Source: Psettodes erumei (Eukaryota; Chordata; Actinopteri; Pleuronectiformes; Psettodidae). From it: a DNA stretch of 64,000 nucleotides. The position numbers and the translations under genes were made by a program. The stretch covers positions 2,676,001 to 2,740,000 of the forward strand of contig JAFBJZ010000831.1 in assembly GCA_016785225.1 (NCBI GenBank). Direction: 5' to 3'. The notes beneath the pieces were generated by a model, which saw nothing but the letters and a program-made list of their open reading frames with translations, made no database searches and was not told the origin of the DNA. Positions within the stretch are counted from its first letter, which is position 1; the number at the start of each line of letters is the position of its first letter. Below, one piece after another: positions 25,276 through 38,365 of the stretch.

Positions 25276-26466
25276 TACCCACCAAGCACTTTATTGGGAA
25301 CATCATACTCATACTGCTAGTTCTTACATTTGCTCTCAAAACAGCCTCAGTACTTCGTGGTATAGATTCCACAAGAAGTTGGAAACGATCGTTTGAGATT
25401 TTGCTCCATGTTGACATGATTGCATCACATCCTTTCTGCAGATTTGTCAGCTGAATGTTCATGCTGCCAATAACCTCTTCTACCAAATCACAAAAGTCTT
25501 CTACTGGATTCAAATGCAGTGACTGAGGAGGCCACTTAAGTTCGCTGAACTCATTGTCATGTTCGTGAAACCAGTTTGAGACAACTTTTGCTTTGTGACC
25601 TGATGCTTTATCATGCTGGAAGTCAGAATGAGAAGATATGAATGATGGCCATGAAGGGATGCACGTTCACAACGGTACAATACTGACTGATGATTGATTG
25701 AGTCTGAGGGGCACAAAATGAACATGTTCCCTATTACACCACCAGTAGCAGCTTGGACTGTTGACACAAGGCAGGTTGGGTCCATGGATTCTTGCCATCA
25801 ATGCCAAATTCTCACTCAGTGATCTGAATGCCTCAGCAGAAATCCAGATCCATCAGACCAGGCTAAGTTTTGCAGTCTTCAACAGTCATGTTAAGGAGAA
25901 CCTGGGCCCAGCAGCCTCACATTTCATTGTTGGCCATTAGGAGTGGAACTAAAGGTTCTGCTGCTAGAGCCCGTCCACCTCAAGGTTCGACGTGTTGTGC
26001 ATTCTGAGCTGCCTCGCTGCTTCGCCACAGTTGTACAATGTGGTTATATGAATTACTGTGGCCTTTCTGTCAGCTCCAACTGGTCTGGCCATTCTCCTCT
26101 GACCTCTCTCATCAACAAGGCTTTTCCACCCACAGACCTGCTGCTCATTGGATGTGTGTGGGGTTTTTTCTAACAATTTCAAAAAAACTCCAACTTTACA
26201 GACTGTTGCGCCTGAAAATCCCAGGAGAATAGCAATTTCAGAAATACTCAGACAAGCCTGTCTGGCACCAATAATCGTGCCAATGCCAAAGTCTAAGATC
26301 ACATTTTTTACCCATTCTGATTTTTGATGTGAATGCTAACTGAAGCTCCAGACCTCTGTCTATGTGATATTATGCACTGCACTGCTGCCATATCAATGGC
26401 CAATTGTATATTTGCTTTAATAAGCAGGTGCCCCAGTGTTCCTAACAAAGTGCTCCTTGATGGAGG
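25276..26466 (-). mobile_element. Decayed Tc1-like (Tc1/mariner) transposon
   Basis: A nearly full-length element of about 1.19 kb lies on the minus strand. Its ends are inverted copies: CACCAAGCACTTTATTGGGA near 25280-25299 and, inverted, TTCCTAACAAAGTGCTCCTT near 26439-26458. A TA dinucleotide precedes the left end, as expected for this superfamily's target site. Between the ends lies a ruined transposase gene. I recognise the wording as that of a Tc1-like family common in fish and other vertebrates, whose ends read GCACTTTATTAGG. Many indels show it has long been inactive. Confidence 0.9.
25317..26315 (-). pseudogene. Tc1-like transposase pseudogene
   Basis: The ancestral start codon is the ATG at 26315 (reading MGKKCDL), followed within about 15 bases by a small deletion that shifts the frame. 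The N-terminal part then reads GARQACLSISEIAILLGFSG, the paired-type helix-turn-helix that binds the inverted ends, and continues LVDERGQRRMARPVGADRKA. The catalytic DDE signature survives in pieces: WSDGS near 25852 keeps the first Asp, HDKA keeps the second, and LNPVED keeps the Glu. The C-terminal block reads DAIMSTWSKIS then LLVESIPRSTEAVL. These pieces lie in different frames, with a stop after RHSDH and a deletion after the STVQAATGG block. The likely ancestral stop lies at 25317-25319. At about 1.0 kb the length is close to the usual 340 codons. Confidence 0.88.
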
Positions 26467-28874
26467 AGGCATGTTTGGTTGTTGTTAAGTACCACTCTCA
26501 GGTATTTCAGTTATATCAGGAAACACAATCATGTTTTTGGTGATAAGCGAGCACGTTCCTGAAGGCAGCATGTCCCTGCCCTTTAATAATCAGAAAAAAA
26601 TTGCAAGATCTAACGTCAGTATCAAATAAAAATCTTTCATTCATGACCTACCCGAGGGCCGCCAATGTTTATTCCTGTTCTAGTATTCTAGCTGCAGAGC
26701 TTTAGCATCATGTAAACTTTCATTGAATGCCTACTGTCTGTTATCAAGAGCCTTCGCTGTCCTTATCTTCCTGCTTGACTTTTCAGGAGGAATAGCAACA
26801 TCTTGTAAGCGACAGAGAGCAAAGAATCCGTGCTCTTGAAATTCAAAAACAGGAAATACAACATGCAGAATGTTAAGCAGCCACTCGCCAAACTTTCTGT
26901 TGTACGTTCAATTCAAGGTGTGTCCCTGTAAAATCGACAGCTGGCCCTCACGGAGCAGAGCAGCTCTTTAAGTGTGATGTGTTGAAATAACACACATTAC
27001 ATTTAGATAATATGATCAACTCATCGATGTATGAGAAGGTTATCAACGCAGTTGCATTCGTTCTAGGGATAAAGTGTGCTTCAGTGATTATGAGATGATC
27101 CATCACTTGCCCAGCCACTAACGGTCTGACATGACCACTCCCACTATACTGAGGTATAAGATTGGTGTGAATATCTGTCTTCTTCTCCAATTACTGAACT
27201 TCCCATCCTGCATCAAGGCATAAGAAATATATATACAGCATATATATCCTGTCATTTCCCACAGCTTAGCATTTATTTGCCAAATGTAGCATCACCTTAG
27301 AACCGGTTACTTTGGTTTGCCTGAATTGAAAATAAAATCTTAATGAGTTAATATGCGGTTTATGCATCTCCAAACTGACATTAGAGACTGTAAAGTTCAG
27401 AAGGTTGACTTCAATCACTGAGAATCTGCATTCAAAGTTTGTGATCATGCAGTTTTTACGTCAGTATGTAGGGAATCTGGCCAATGCTTGAGACTTAATT
27501 ATTCTTATTTATTATACAATCTTAGTTGATTGTTGCAATTACTGTCTCCAAGCTTGGCCACTCTTGTCTGAGCAGACTAACATCTGGTCCAGATTTAGAT
27601 TTTTAATGCTGTAAATCCAGAAATGGAGGCGACATTACAGCATCTGTGCTGACACTTGGAGTATAAACACAGCTCTTATTTAAAGCCGAAACAGCTGAGC
27701 ATATCTAAAAGATTTGGTCTGTGATGACAAGTTTATAGGAGATGTTTACTCTGTCCAGCCCAAATGTCGCCCAACACATCTGGAGTTCAGTAATTCTGCC
27801 ATGTCATGTCAGAGAGCTAAAAAAAGCAAGACGAAAGCTTCATCAATTTACAGGAAGGTCATGTTGCCAAAGAGTTTAGCTTGACTTTTGGAAAGTTTTT
27901 TTTGTCTCATGGAAGTGAATATCAGTAAGTTCCTTTTGCCTTTCAGCTCGACCTACTTCTGAAACGAAAAAAGAAAATGATAAGAGCAAAATCAGCCCCA
28001 TGCAGAATATTTTCCCTTTCTGTCAATAGCCACAGATTGCATTTCAAAAGTAGCCTTGTTTTGAGTTTTTGAAATAAAGCTGAGGCAAAATAGGCCCAGA
28101 TCTCTCGGAGCAAAATGTGTGTTTGTGGAAGATTTCCTCTAATCCTTGCTGCTAAGCACAAAACAAGAATCCAAGGTCAGCTTTCTGAAGGATACAGGGG
28201 CCATATTTCTATCATGTAAAGGGATTTACGAGGTTGCAGCTTTGTGCCACATAAGTACTCTGCTACCGATGTCTCACAGAAGACAACTGTTCATATTTAC
28301 ATGAGCGCACATCTGAAGTCGAACACAAAGCAAAGGCATGTGTTTGAAAGGTACCATCCAGAGATCGCTTTGAAAATTTTTGTATGGCAGCACAGCGGAG
28401 CCCACAGTATACAAAAACACTGGCTTCACGATTAAAGGAAGGATTTACATTTCCTTTGTCATTCTATTGCGTGTTAAATACAATCAGGAGTCATGTGAGT
28501 GTTTTACAGAAAATTGCTGTGCGGCTAAAATTTAGCCTTAAAATAAGCAACCCAGGAGGCTGTACTGCAGATAAAGAGAAGATTCCTGAAATGCCAAGGT
28601 ACAGGTACAATAACGTCTGTCCTGTCCTGTAATGTGCGTGCATAAACAGCATGATTACCATTAGTCTTGCCGTAAGCTGTTGCCGTGGAAACAGGTGGTG
28701 TCTTCATGTATTTGCTGTTTCCAAATAGAATATGGAGATTCACAAAAGCTTGTCACTATTAAGAGCATAACTGGGATTTGAAGTATTATCTGTGTGCATT
28801 TCAGCACAGTCATTGACACGCAGCATGAGAAGAAACGCAAATACGTCATGTTTTCCAACAATTTGCAGATTTAC
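26467..28874. other. Non-coding stretch, no gene seen
   Basis: Short frames only. An AT-rich imperfect palindrome (ATATATACAGCATATATAT) lies near 27229-27247. No supported gene. Confidence 0.55.
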
Positions 28875-28900
28875 GTGTGTGTGTGTGTGTGTGTGTGTGT
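28875..28900. repeat. (GT)13 microsatellite
   Basis: Twenty-six bases of uninterrupted GT. Confidence 0.97.
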
Positions 28901-30404
28901 AGGCTATGTTACACATGCGTCATTATTGGGAGTGATATTAAAATGTCCCTTGGAATTAATCTCTATTGCATATGATGTATTTTTAATGGTCCTCTAAATG
29001 GATATTCAATAGTCATTAATCTTAAATATGAAATGACTTTTGTAATTATTTCTAGGAGGATCTTGCTTGGAAGAACTGACAGTAGGACATCAATGTGTTT
29101 GCTAAATTACTCAACAATCACAGTAGGGAATCAAATGCTTGTTTTTTTTATTTTAATGTTTCGTATGTCAGGATCATACAGGTGCAGCTGGGTTAAACTG
29201 AGTAGATCAATGAAATATTTTGAGTTCTAGCTGCTGGATTTTCTCTAGTTTATCGGGATTTACACTTAGTTTGCAAACAGATTTTGGGCTCAAATGTGAG
29301 CAGGAACTTCCTCTTGCCGTGGTTTAGTCTTAGCTCGTGTATGTTATTGTGGTGAGATTCTGCTTTTAAAATAATTGCAAAGCAACAGTGCATTAAGGTC
29401 ATCACCAAAGATCATGCTACTGAACCTTATCCAAGGTTGGCCCTAATGCTTCAGAGCTGATTCTACATCAAATATTGATGCGTTTATAAGATGAGAAAAG
29501 GCTTAAATGACAGATGCATTTTACGGAGAAACAGAGTTATGGAGTCAAGGGAAGAAATCTAAGGTACTTTTACAGGAAGTTTTGATTGACAGTGTTGTGA
29601 GTTATTAAAAAAGATGCATTCCAAATAAAGAAATAATAAAAAAGAAAAGATGTGGAACTGTAAATATATGATGTAACAATGCAGCCAAGTCCATTCTATG
29701 ACTGTATCAGCTGTGTTGTGAACACTGGACACTTCATGGCTGTGTTCACAGTTGAGATTTCTTGATAAGCACTGCTAAACAATTCATTTTGTTTTTGACA
29801 TTTGGTTGATGTTCTTATCAGGCTTGATTTACAATAATTGAGAAAGGGATTTTAGTATCTTGCTCAAGGTCAAGGACACTTTTCACTGGGCATAGCTGTC
29901 CGATGGACACATGGGATGCTGTCAGTTTGATTTAGCTTATTATCTTTTGGTTACAGGTTGATATTTCTATTTTCCAGGCTGCCGTGCTCTTCATGCTTGT
30001 GAAGTCAATCACGATCTTGTGTTGTACACTAAAGACACATCAAAATACTGTATACATAGTCTCAGAACAGCTTTGTATATATTTGTATGTAAGGGTAAGC
30101 CCTTACAGAAAAAATACTCCCTATTTGTCTTTTTACCAGTTAGTATTAGTGATTTCATTCTATAGTGCATGGCAGAGCCTCTGCTATCAGTGAGGGATGG
30201 AGCCCAGCAGACACAGGAAGCTGCCGTGCACTCGTGATTTGTTGTTCGGTCTGCTTTCAGAGGAAGAGGAAGGAAGGGAAGAAGAACCTTATTTCCATCA
30301 GTACCCACCTTGCCTCTACTAACTACATCATTTTTTATTACACAGGAGCAAAGTATTCCTATTTCCGTAACCTGATTAATGCAGCTTCACACAACACAAT
30401 CACG

Positions 30405-30420
30405 CACACACACACACACA
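30405..30420. repeat. (CA)8 microsatellite
   Basis: Sixteen bases of uninterrupted CA. Confidence 0.9.
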
Positions 30421-31198
30421 GAAATGTAATCATTTCTGTCTCTGGTGTGACCTCACTGCATTCGGCAAAGAGTGTGGTTTGTCTCTCCTGCCTGTCCTGG
30501 AAGGACACCACAAAACCTATGACACACTTCAAGTGGCACTATTGATTGGTGTTATGTGTTTTCCTTTTTTCTCATTCAGCTAAATTGTACTATTCCCCTG
30601 ACTCCACAACTACTGGCTCATACTTCCTGCCATTTTACAAATGGGAATGGTAGTTTTATATTGCCTTTCTGTGCCTGGGCTAGTGGCAGTTTGTCTCCCA
30701 AACTTATTTATTTAGTCAATTACCCCCATGCTTCCAAACTGCTCTTTTGCCAGAACATGTGTTGAACAAAGTAACGTGTGTAGATGCTGGGAACTGGGAT
30801 TGGTAGTTGACCCTAACGTCAAGCGAATGCAATGCAATTTTGAAATGCCAGAAATGCAATTAACTAAGCGTTCATGTCTAATCCAGTTTTGTCAGGTACT
30901 CCAGTTGAATCCAGTAAACCTTACTGGGACAAAAAACTCAATAAAACACTGTTTCGATGTAAGAACTTGTTTGTAACCCATACCCACAGAGGTTCCTGGA
31001 TACATCTAAAGATACTTGGTCATCATTGGTGCAGGCACCTTATTTTTGCAACAGTTTTGACTCAAATCTAATTGGTTTATCAGTAAATATATTCTGTATA
31101 TCATAATAGGGTGTATCACGAATAAATATTTTCTACTCATCCATTCAAAGTGATTTAAAAGTACTTCTGGATTCATAATGTTGTTTTTTTCCTTCCTG

Positions 31199-31216
31199 TG
31201 TGATATATATATCACA
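31199..31216. repeat. 18-bp AT-rich palindrome
   Basis: TGTGATATATATATCACA is its own reverse complement. Largely an AT alternation closed by TGTG/CACA arms; most likely incidental. Confidence 0.85.
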
Positions 31217-31374
31217 TATAGGACACACACAGTGAAATCTAAACCTTCTCTCTATGTGTCTCTCTCACTCACATATGAAGAGAAAGACAAAACAAATAAC
31301 AGCCAATATTCAGCCTAGCAAGCTTTGCTTATTGCCTCTTCGAGCAGTAGCCTATTTTCTCAAGCCAGGGTAGA

Positions 31375-31398
31375 CGGGTGGGGGATTGGGGGGGTGGG
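31375..31398 (+). repeat. G-quadruplex-type motif
   Basis: Four G runs of 3, 5, 7 and 3 bases separated by T, ATT and T. This meets the classic quadruplex pattern. No associated promoter is evident. Confidence 0.75.
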
Positions 31399-32260
31399 CA
31401 CAATGATCACACAGGTATTCCTCCTCAAGGTCAGTAGTAGAAGTGTAAAAGAGAAACACAGAAGTCAAGAAATTGCTTTTTCATCCCCAGTAGCAAACAT
31501 AAATCTCTTATGGAAACTAAGAAAAAAAATGTTTGATTCCTCATATAATTCTTTACTGCCCTGTTTTACTTTCTGGATACAAAGGTTCAATCAGATAAGA
31601 TTAAGATTTGCTTTGAAGAGGCTCACTTTTGGATTAAGATGATGCATTATTACTGGAGGATACAGATTCCAAGGAGAAAAAATCTCCAATAAGGTAAATT
31701 TGCCAGAATTCACTCTAAAACTACATGATTCTGGCAATTGTTGTTCTTAATGAAAACATAATTTGTTCTAAGATTACCGGTTGGAGCTTTGCAGGTGGAG
31801 CTGGACAACCTTTATTCTGTTCCACCCTGAAGAGCAGTGAAATGTGCCAGTGCAATTCTAAGACAGTGTGCAGACCTTAATTGATACCACCAATTATTCT
31901 GTCTGCCAGCAACAAAGCGTGGACAGTGAGCGGCACATTGGTTTAGTGAGACCAGGTGCCCCGGTACTGGATTAGGTCACTTTGATTAGGACAAGCAAAA
32001 GGAAGAAATACCCACAATACATGGATCACAGGAAGAATCCATTGGACCCACAGCCAGTGGAGGACCACACAAGTGAATGCTCATGTGGTCTTCCAGCAGT
32101 CGTATCGAGTTGACGCCATCTAAGGCACCTACATGTGGAAGATTTATATGTTCTTTGGGCAGTTTAGGAGTGTTTAATAGCACATGTAATGTGAGATTCT
32201 TCATCATTCCCGCCTTAAACACTGAAGTGAGCCTTCATTCTCTTTCCTCCTTTTCTCCAG

Positions 32261-32344
32261 GAAACCAATCTAGGAACACAGCCTCACGGAAAGCATACAT
32301 GAACCAGCTGTTTGACAAATACCCTGCCGTGCTACCAAGTGACA
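32261..32344 (+). other. Candidate cassette exon, 84 nt
   Basis: A strong acceptor (CTCTTTCCTCCTTTTCTCCAG ending at 32260, given here only as a motif within 32240-32260) precedes an 84-nt interval followed by a GTAACT donor at 32345. Read in the phase that takes one base from the previous exon, it gives NQSRNTASRKAYMNQ then LFDKYPAVLPSD. If the donor is not used, the frame stops at TAA 32350-32352, so it could also be a terminal exon. The length is a multiple of three, as for a skippable exon. I do not recognise the protein. Codon composition is unbiased by repeats, which makes it one of the better coding candidates here. Confidence 0.25.
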
Positions 32345-32352
32345 GTAACTAA

Positions 32353-35300
32353 TGTGTCGCATCTGAGGAAAATAGCATTGATTGTGAAAGAGTCATTTAC
32401 TCCCTATTGAGAGGCGATTTGTTGGGTGTTGTTTTTGCAGAACGTGAATGATGGTTTCTCGATGCTGGAGGTGCGGGTCAGTGGGTGGGGAGTAGGTTGT
32501 GGCAGATGATGTGTGCCACAACAAAGATCAAGCCAAAGGTGCTTTAATGATCTGGAAAGGGGATCATTGAAAAAGAGTGAAGGGCAATGAATCATTTGCA
32601 AAAGAGATGCATCAAGGTGATCGCAGACCAGAACCCTCTGAGCGCAGCTTCTTATCTTTTCCTCTACCCATGATTACGTGCAGCTCTGAGCATATCACAG
32701 CAGGAAGGTGAAAGCAATGTTAGATAATGGCACTCTCATGGGAACTACATTAGAACCCACAAGACTTCAAAATGGCTTCCTCACAAAAGCAATTATGCAG
32801 CCTGTTTGTCCCTAAACTCTTTCATGCCACAACATTGTGTCAATAGCCTTAAAAGTGAAATGCTAAGTAGGACTCAAGAGGCTGTGCAAAATGTCACTGC
32901 AAGGTCACAGTGAGACCTTCCTGTGGTGCAGAGGCTAGCTTACAAAGGTGGTAGAAAAAAACATTGTGTTCTTCTCTATCTGGGAAGTGGAGATTAATTA
33001 CAGGGCCAAGTTTGAGATTGGCACAGCCATTAAAAGCTTCGGTAGACACACAGTGTGGCGCCACGGTCCTCTGGAACAAACATCTGCATTACACAATGGG
33101 AGAGCTTCAGGATAAATGACACATCCGACCATTTAAAAGCCACCAATTCAAAACTCAATTTCCATCAGAGTGTATAACAGACAGTTAATTACATTACTAG
33201 CACTACATGGCGCAACTGTTTTTATGCCCACCCATCGAGCTCACAGGTATCTCTGTTAATATTAACAATTCTTCTCTGTTCTATAAATGATGACACTTTG
33301 TGTCAGTCTTGCTGCATGTTGTGTGTGCGCTGTAACAACAAAACACTTCACATTAAAAAGCATTGCCGTCCTCTCTCATGCCATGTTTCAATGCCATTTA
33401 TGCTGTCACGACACCTAAAGCGAGGCTCTGGTGATTCGTGATTGGTGCAGTGATAAATAAAGAAACAAGGTCTTCTTTTAATTGTGGCACAGCAGTCCAT
33501 TTCAACAAATTCACACAAACATTTGAATCTATTCAGTGGTGGAAAAAAGCAAAGGCATAAATATTTATGAACAGTATGAAGTGTTTTTTTTTACTTAAAG
33601 GTTTACGATGCAGACGGCACAGGAGAGAGAAAAATAGACACATGGGTGTTTTTTGAAAATGTTGCAACCATGAAAAATACAGATTTTGCTGCATAATTAC
33701 AGGAGTCCAACCAAGAAAAAATGACAAGCACACCACATGTCACTGGAAAGCAAAGGGGCAGAAAACCTAAGCAAAAGTGCGAGACTGGCGTGAATACTGA
33801 AAGTGTAAAGTGGTTAGTGTTGGCTGAGAGCTTTCATCAAGCAGCTCTCATTACACTTCACTCCGAGATTTGGACTTTTCTTACAGGTCTTCAAGGCAAT
33901 TCAATCTTTGATCCATTAAGGTACAGGGGCTAAGGTTTCTTCTTTGTTTAGACAGCAAACAGTTGAGAGATATTAAAAAAACAACAACAAAAAAATTGAA
34001 GCAGAAGGAACTGGGGAAAAAATGCATGCAACGTAAGACAAATTGATATTCAGTGCCTTAATCCCCAGGCCCCTCTTCCAAATTTGATAAATTTAGAAAC
34101 ATAAAATTTATATTATTATTGTTTACTGGTGCTTTCAAAAGTCTTTTGCCATAGTAATGCTAAGAGTAAAATAAAACAAATATTTCATTTTACAGTATAT
34201 ATAATGTTTACCTTCAGGTATATTTGGTTTAGTCATTAATAGAGACTCGCTGTCAGGTGGCATGTTTGGCTGTGAAACACTATGAAAGACTTATTTTCTC
34301 CTGCATTGTGCTGAAGGAATACAGTCACACAGCAATCATAATAGTGTGTTCAGCTGAAAAAACATTATACACCAGTGTTGCGGGGTGACACAGCATGTGT
34401 CATTGTACACACTTTGCTGAGCCCACCTCGCCCTATCAGTCGTTCAGGAGACCTTTTAATCCTGCTGCTACCCCGTGGCATTGGCTCGTCTCCAGCTGGG
34501 AGCAGCAAGTGTTTATTGGCTTTGGTATCAGTAGGATGCTTGTGGTGGCCTGCCTCACCATTAATTCTGAGATTCCTGCCAAGACTGTGTCAAGTCCTCC
34601 TTTGACTTCAGCCGTCAGCTGCACACCCTGGTCTAGCGCGTGAGGCTTCCACACGGAGTGAGGCGCAGTCGCATCCACAGAATTTCCTCAATTTTTGTCT
34701 CCTTTGAAATAGAATTGGAAACTATCGACCAGCCTGTTTCACTTGATTTGTTTGTCAGACATGAAGCATGAAATCTTTCACAACCGTATTCCAATTTCTA
34801 GATAACATAGAGGAGCCATCACATCATTATAATTTACAATTCGTCTGTGTTCCAAATACAATGACTGACCAAACAGATATTGTACTTATATATACGTACA
34901 CATTATGCCACTGAAAGTGCTCTGGTTTGAGCAGCCATGCCAGGAAGATAAATATTGGCATAGTGTTTTTGTGTTTGTGCTAACTGGTCTGATGAGGCAT
35001 CTGATTAAAGGTCAAAACTTCTAAAATTGAAAGGGCCACAACCCTCTTAGTCAGTCATCTTTTCCAGAATGGCCAAATGAGATTAAGCTATGCTGCATCT
35101 GAATCATTTCAGGAGATGGCATTTGTAAATGTTTCTGTCCACCCAGTGAGCGATAGAAAGGGAATTTGTTGCCAGCATACCAGTGCTGAGTCAGGACTCC
35201 AGCGAGAGGTAGGTTGTGCATGTCTGAAGCTAGGAAGCAGTGCAAGGAAACCCATTACGAAAAAGTGACTTTTGCTAGGAGACCTGTTTTTTTGCGATGA

Positions 35301-37340
35301 GAATGTAAATGAAAAGACAGGAGAGCTTGGCTGTTTTTTTCTGCCTGATGAGTAATGCTACAAGGTTGGTTTGGTTAGGATAAATGAGTCAGGGTTGCGC
35401 AGGAGATTGTGGGGAGGGGCGTTTCTCATATGATTAGACTAACATATTAGATATTTAGACTAGACATAGATTCAGTGACATCACAACCCTTTCACTGACC
35501 CATTTTAGGAGACAATCGTGTACTTACTAATAATTGGCCTCTCTCGTCTCTGACTTTCAGTATTAAACATTCACATTCTAAAGTGCACAACAACATCATA
35601 ATGTATGTTCTGTTGATCTGATATTAGAAAGTTTCAACACTTAATTGAAGGTATAACACTGTCTTTTGTAGCAACTTGAGATACTGTACACGATTCATTT
35701 TCTACACATTGCTAGAAAAATCATTCTGACATATTTTGTAATCCTTGAGAACTTTGGGAATATGCCTGGAATTTTTTTATTAAGTCTGGTGGAATAAGAT
35801 GATAATTAAATTATTTAAATGTGCTCTTCCTTCTGTGTCTGCCAACCAAAAATTAAATGGATTATTGATTGTTGTTTTCCATAATGAAAGACGAAAAATG
35901 CATAATATCTTCAACAGTATTGACAGGCAGAGGAATGCTTTGTCATTTTGCCTTTAAAGCACTAACATTATACAATAATAACACCTTTTCTTGAATTTCT
36001 TCTATGTTACATGCAATATCTTGCGTCAACATATCAGTCATTTTCACTTTCAGTAAACTTCCATTAATTCCACTACACCTCTCTGCCTTTGTCAAATGTC
36101 GACTGATTCAACAAAATCCCCTAAGAGAGAATGTTTTCCTTTTCTTGGATTGGTTTAACTTGGTTGTAGCCTTGAGATGAGGCCTCGTGCACCACAGGTG
36201 CAGTTGCTGGAGCAGAAATGGTTACACGGTTTCCCCCTCCTCCATCTTGGCATGTAATTAACCTTCAGTCGTGGTTTCACTCATCAGTGTCAACCATAAT
36301 TCTATAAATGAAATGTAGCACCGGGGGGTCTCCTTGTGCAGGGAGAAGTAACCTGCTATTTTATTAATAGCTCTTCTGAGGCTGGAAATGGTTAATAAGT
36401 GCATAGTCCTCCCACAGTGAAAGGCTTTAATATTTGACGGCATGTGCTGCCTGAGCTCTTACTTTAAAATACTTCAACTCACACAACAGAACAACTCTAT
36501 ACTCAGGGGAAAATCATACACTTAATGTCAGAGCCGCTATGCCATGCACCAACAACCGTGAAAGAGTAGGATTAATCACCAGGACTGGCACAGCCAAATA
36601 AAATCTACAAAATGTAATGTAAATGTAATTCAAAGTGCATTTCACAACACAAGTCTCCAGGGTTTCTCCAAGGAAACTTTTATAGCATGTGTTTTCATCC
36701 TGCTGCAAACAGTATGTGAATGTTGCTCGAGTGCATGAACTTGTTATGGTGCTGCAACAAGGCTCAGGAGAGCAAGCTCACCTAATTTTATCCTATAAGC
36801 ATTAATAAACCACAAAAACAAAAATAATGTATGACAGAATGAAAACAATATGTTAGTACATTAGCTCCTGTGTATCTTGATCATTTCCTGTTGTGACAGA
36901 CCTTGTCAGTCCTCATATTTTCTCAACTGCCTGCCGAGCTGTATGTTCAGCAGCTTCTCACTGTATGGATGTGAGTATCGTTGGTGATTTCCTGTGTGTT
37001 TCTGTTTCCAGCGTTCCCTGTGGTTCTGACTACGTTGAGTAAAAATCTGTCTTGAGTCTGCACCTTGTATTCCACAGTACATGCTGTCACAGCAGATTTC
37101 ATACCCTCATCAAAACCGAGGAAAAATGACCCTATGAAAGCATATCTTGTCCACGCCCACCCTCCTTTTAATACTTTGTGATTGTGCTTGTTTGTTTTTC
37201 TCTATTTCCATGAGTTGGGGAGAAGTTCTCAATCCCAATTATGTTACATGAATAAACCTAAAGCATCATTCAGTCAGTTCATGTAGCCATGACTCACAGG
37301 GACAGCTAACAGCACAACACATGTAGCTAGGATGTCAAAT
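32353..37340. other. Non-coding stretch, no gene seen
   Basis: Short frames only, several overlapping at 34375-34680 in a moderately GC-rich patch without recognisable domains or a supported splice pair. AT-rich portions near 34080-34210 and 35770-35830. Confidence 0.5.
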
Positions 37341-37364
37341 GGGTTAGGGTTAGGTTAGGGTTAA
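37341..37364 (+). repeat. Short interstitial telomere-like repeat
   Basis: GGGTTAGGGTTAGGTTAGGG followed by TTAA: about four units of the vertebrate telomere hexamer, one unit one base short. Such short tracts occur inside vertebrate chromosomes, often at old break-repair points. Confidence 0.75.
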
Positions 37365-38040
37365 CCACATTAGCAACTCCTGTTCTTGTTTTCTTTTTCT
37401 TGGCAGTCACCACGCATCCTTACTGCTAACTGTTAAATTTAAATGTCTTTTCACTTTCGCTCACATTTTAAGACTTCATGGGCTTATTTCCTGCAGTGAA
37501 GTTGTAATTAAAAGCAGTTAGAGAAACTAAGAAGTGCATTTCCTTTTTAACTATTGCTAAAAGATGCAGTTTGGAAGCTGCCATATCTCAATATGTAAAT
37601 GAAATTTCACGTAATCCACTACTACTGTTGGTGCAGTGTTGTTCTGTGAATAATATGAGAGGGGCTTGCTCATCAGTTATTTTTTTAAGTCCACAATTAA
37701 GTTGTTAGTATATTCTCATCCCCACAAGTGAGTGCTACCATGGAAAATTATCTTCTCTTCTGACAGTGGACTGTATTGGGACCTCTGAGGAAATTAATAC
37801 ATCAGAAACTCGGGGGGGGGGTCAGAATGAAGCTCCCTGTATTGTTTCTGGTTAAGCCCCTGCTCACTGTGGTTTAGTTCAGCTCTCTCTAATTACCAGA
37901 TGAAAGAAAAGCAGTGTCCTCTTTGGCGTTTGACCCCTAACTCACTTGCTTAAAGTCCCAGCAGTCATTTCAGCATCGGCTTTTTGTCACCGAAAAGGCG
38001 GCTAATAATGATCCAAACTCATCCAAACCCATTCACTGCT

Positions 38041-38041
<1 letters not shown>
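37365..38041. other. Non-coding stretch, no gene seen
   Basis: A G run at 37812-37820 is the only simple feature noted. Confidence 0.5.

Positions 38042-38081
<40 letters not shown>
38042..38081. repeat. (AC)20 microsatellite
   Basis: About forty bases of uninterrupted AC, followed by a short interruption and CACACACC near 38091-38098. Confidence 0.97.
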
Positions 38082-38083
<2 letters not shown>

Positions 38084-38315
38084 CTTCAAACACACACCAC
38101 AAGGGGACTGGCATGTTGCTGGGAGCCACACATTGAGAAATGGCCATAAACCTGGAACAAATAATGCCACCCAATAGAGAGCTAGCATTTCCCCACCTAA
38201 TAATTGCCTCAGAAACCACATGGAAATAATGAGATTCTGCTGACACAATGCAGTGGCAACACTGAATGCAGCATGCAGTATATTGTATCAAGCATCTCCC
38301 AAGTTTGCTTGCTTG

Positions 38316-38317
<2 letters not shown>

Positions 38318-38364
<47 letters not shown>
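38318..38364. repeat. (TG)23 microsatellite
   Basis: Forty-seven bases of uninterrupted TG. Together with the AC array 236 bp upstream it forms a complementary inverted pair. Confidence 0.97.

Positions 38365-38365
<1 letters not shown>

Larger units (their letters stand above)
28901..32260. other. Non-coding stretch, no gene seen
   Basis: Includes a short CA run (30405-30420), a perfect AT-rich palindrome (31199-31216) and a G-rich tract (31375-31398), listed separately where notable. Short plus-strand frames between 30165 and 31071 show no domains. Confidence 0.5.

Noticed and set aside
25943..26173. Plus-strand frames inside the transposon
   Set aside because: Antisense shadows of the transposase pseudogene.
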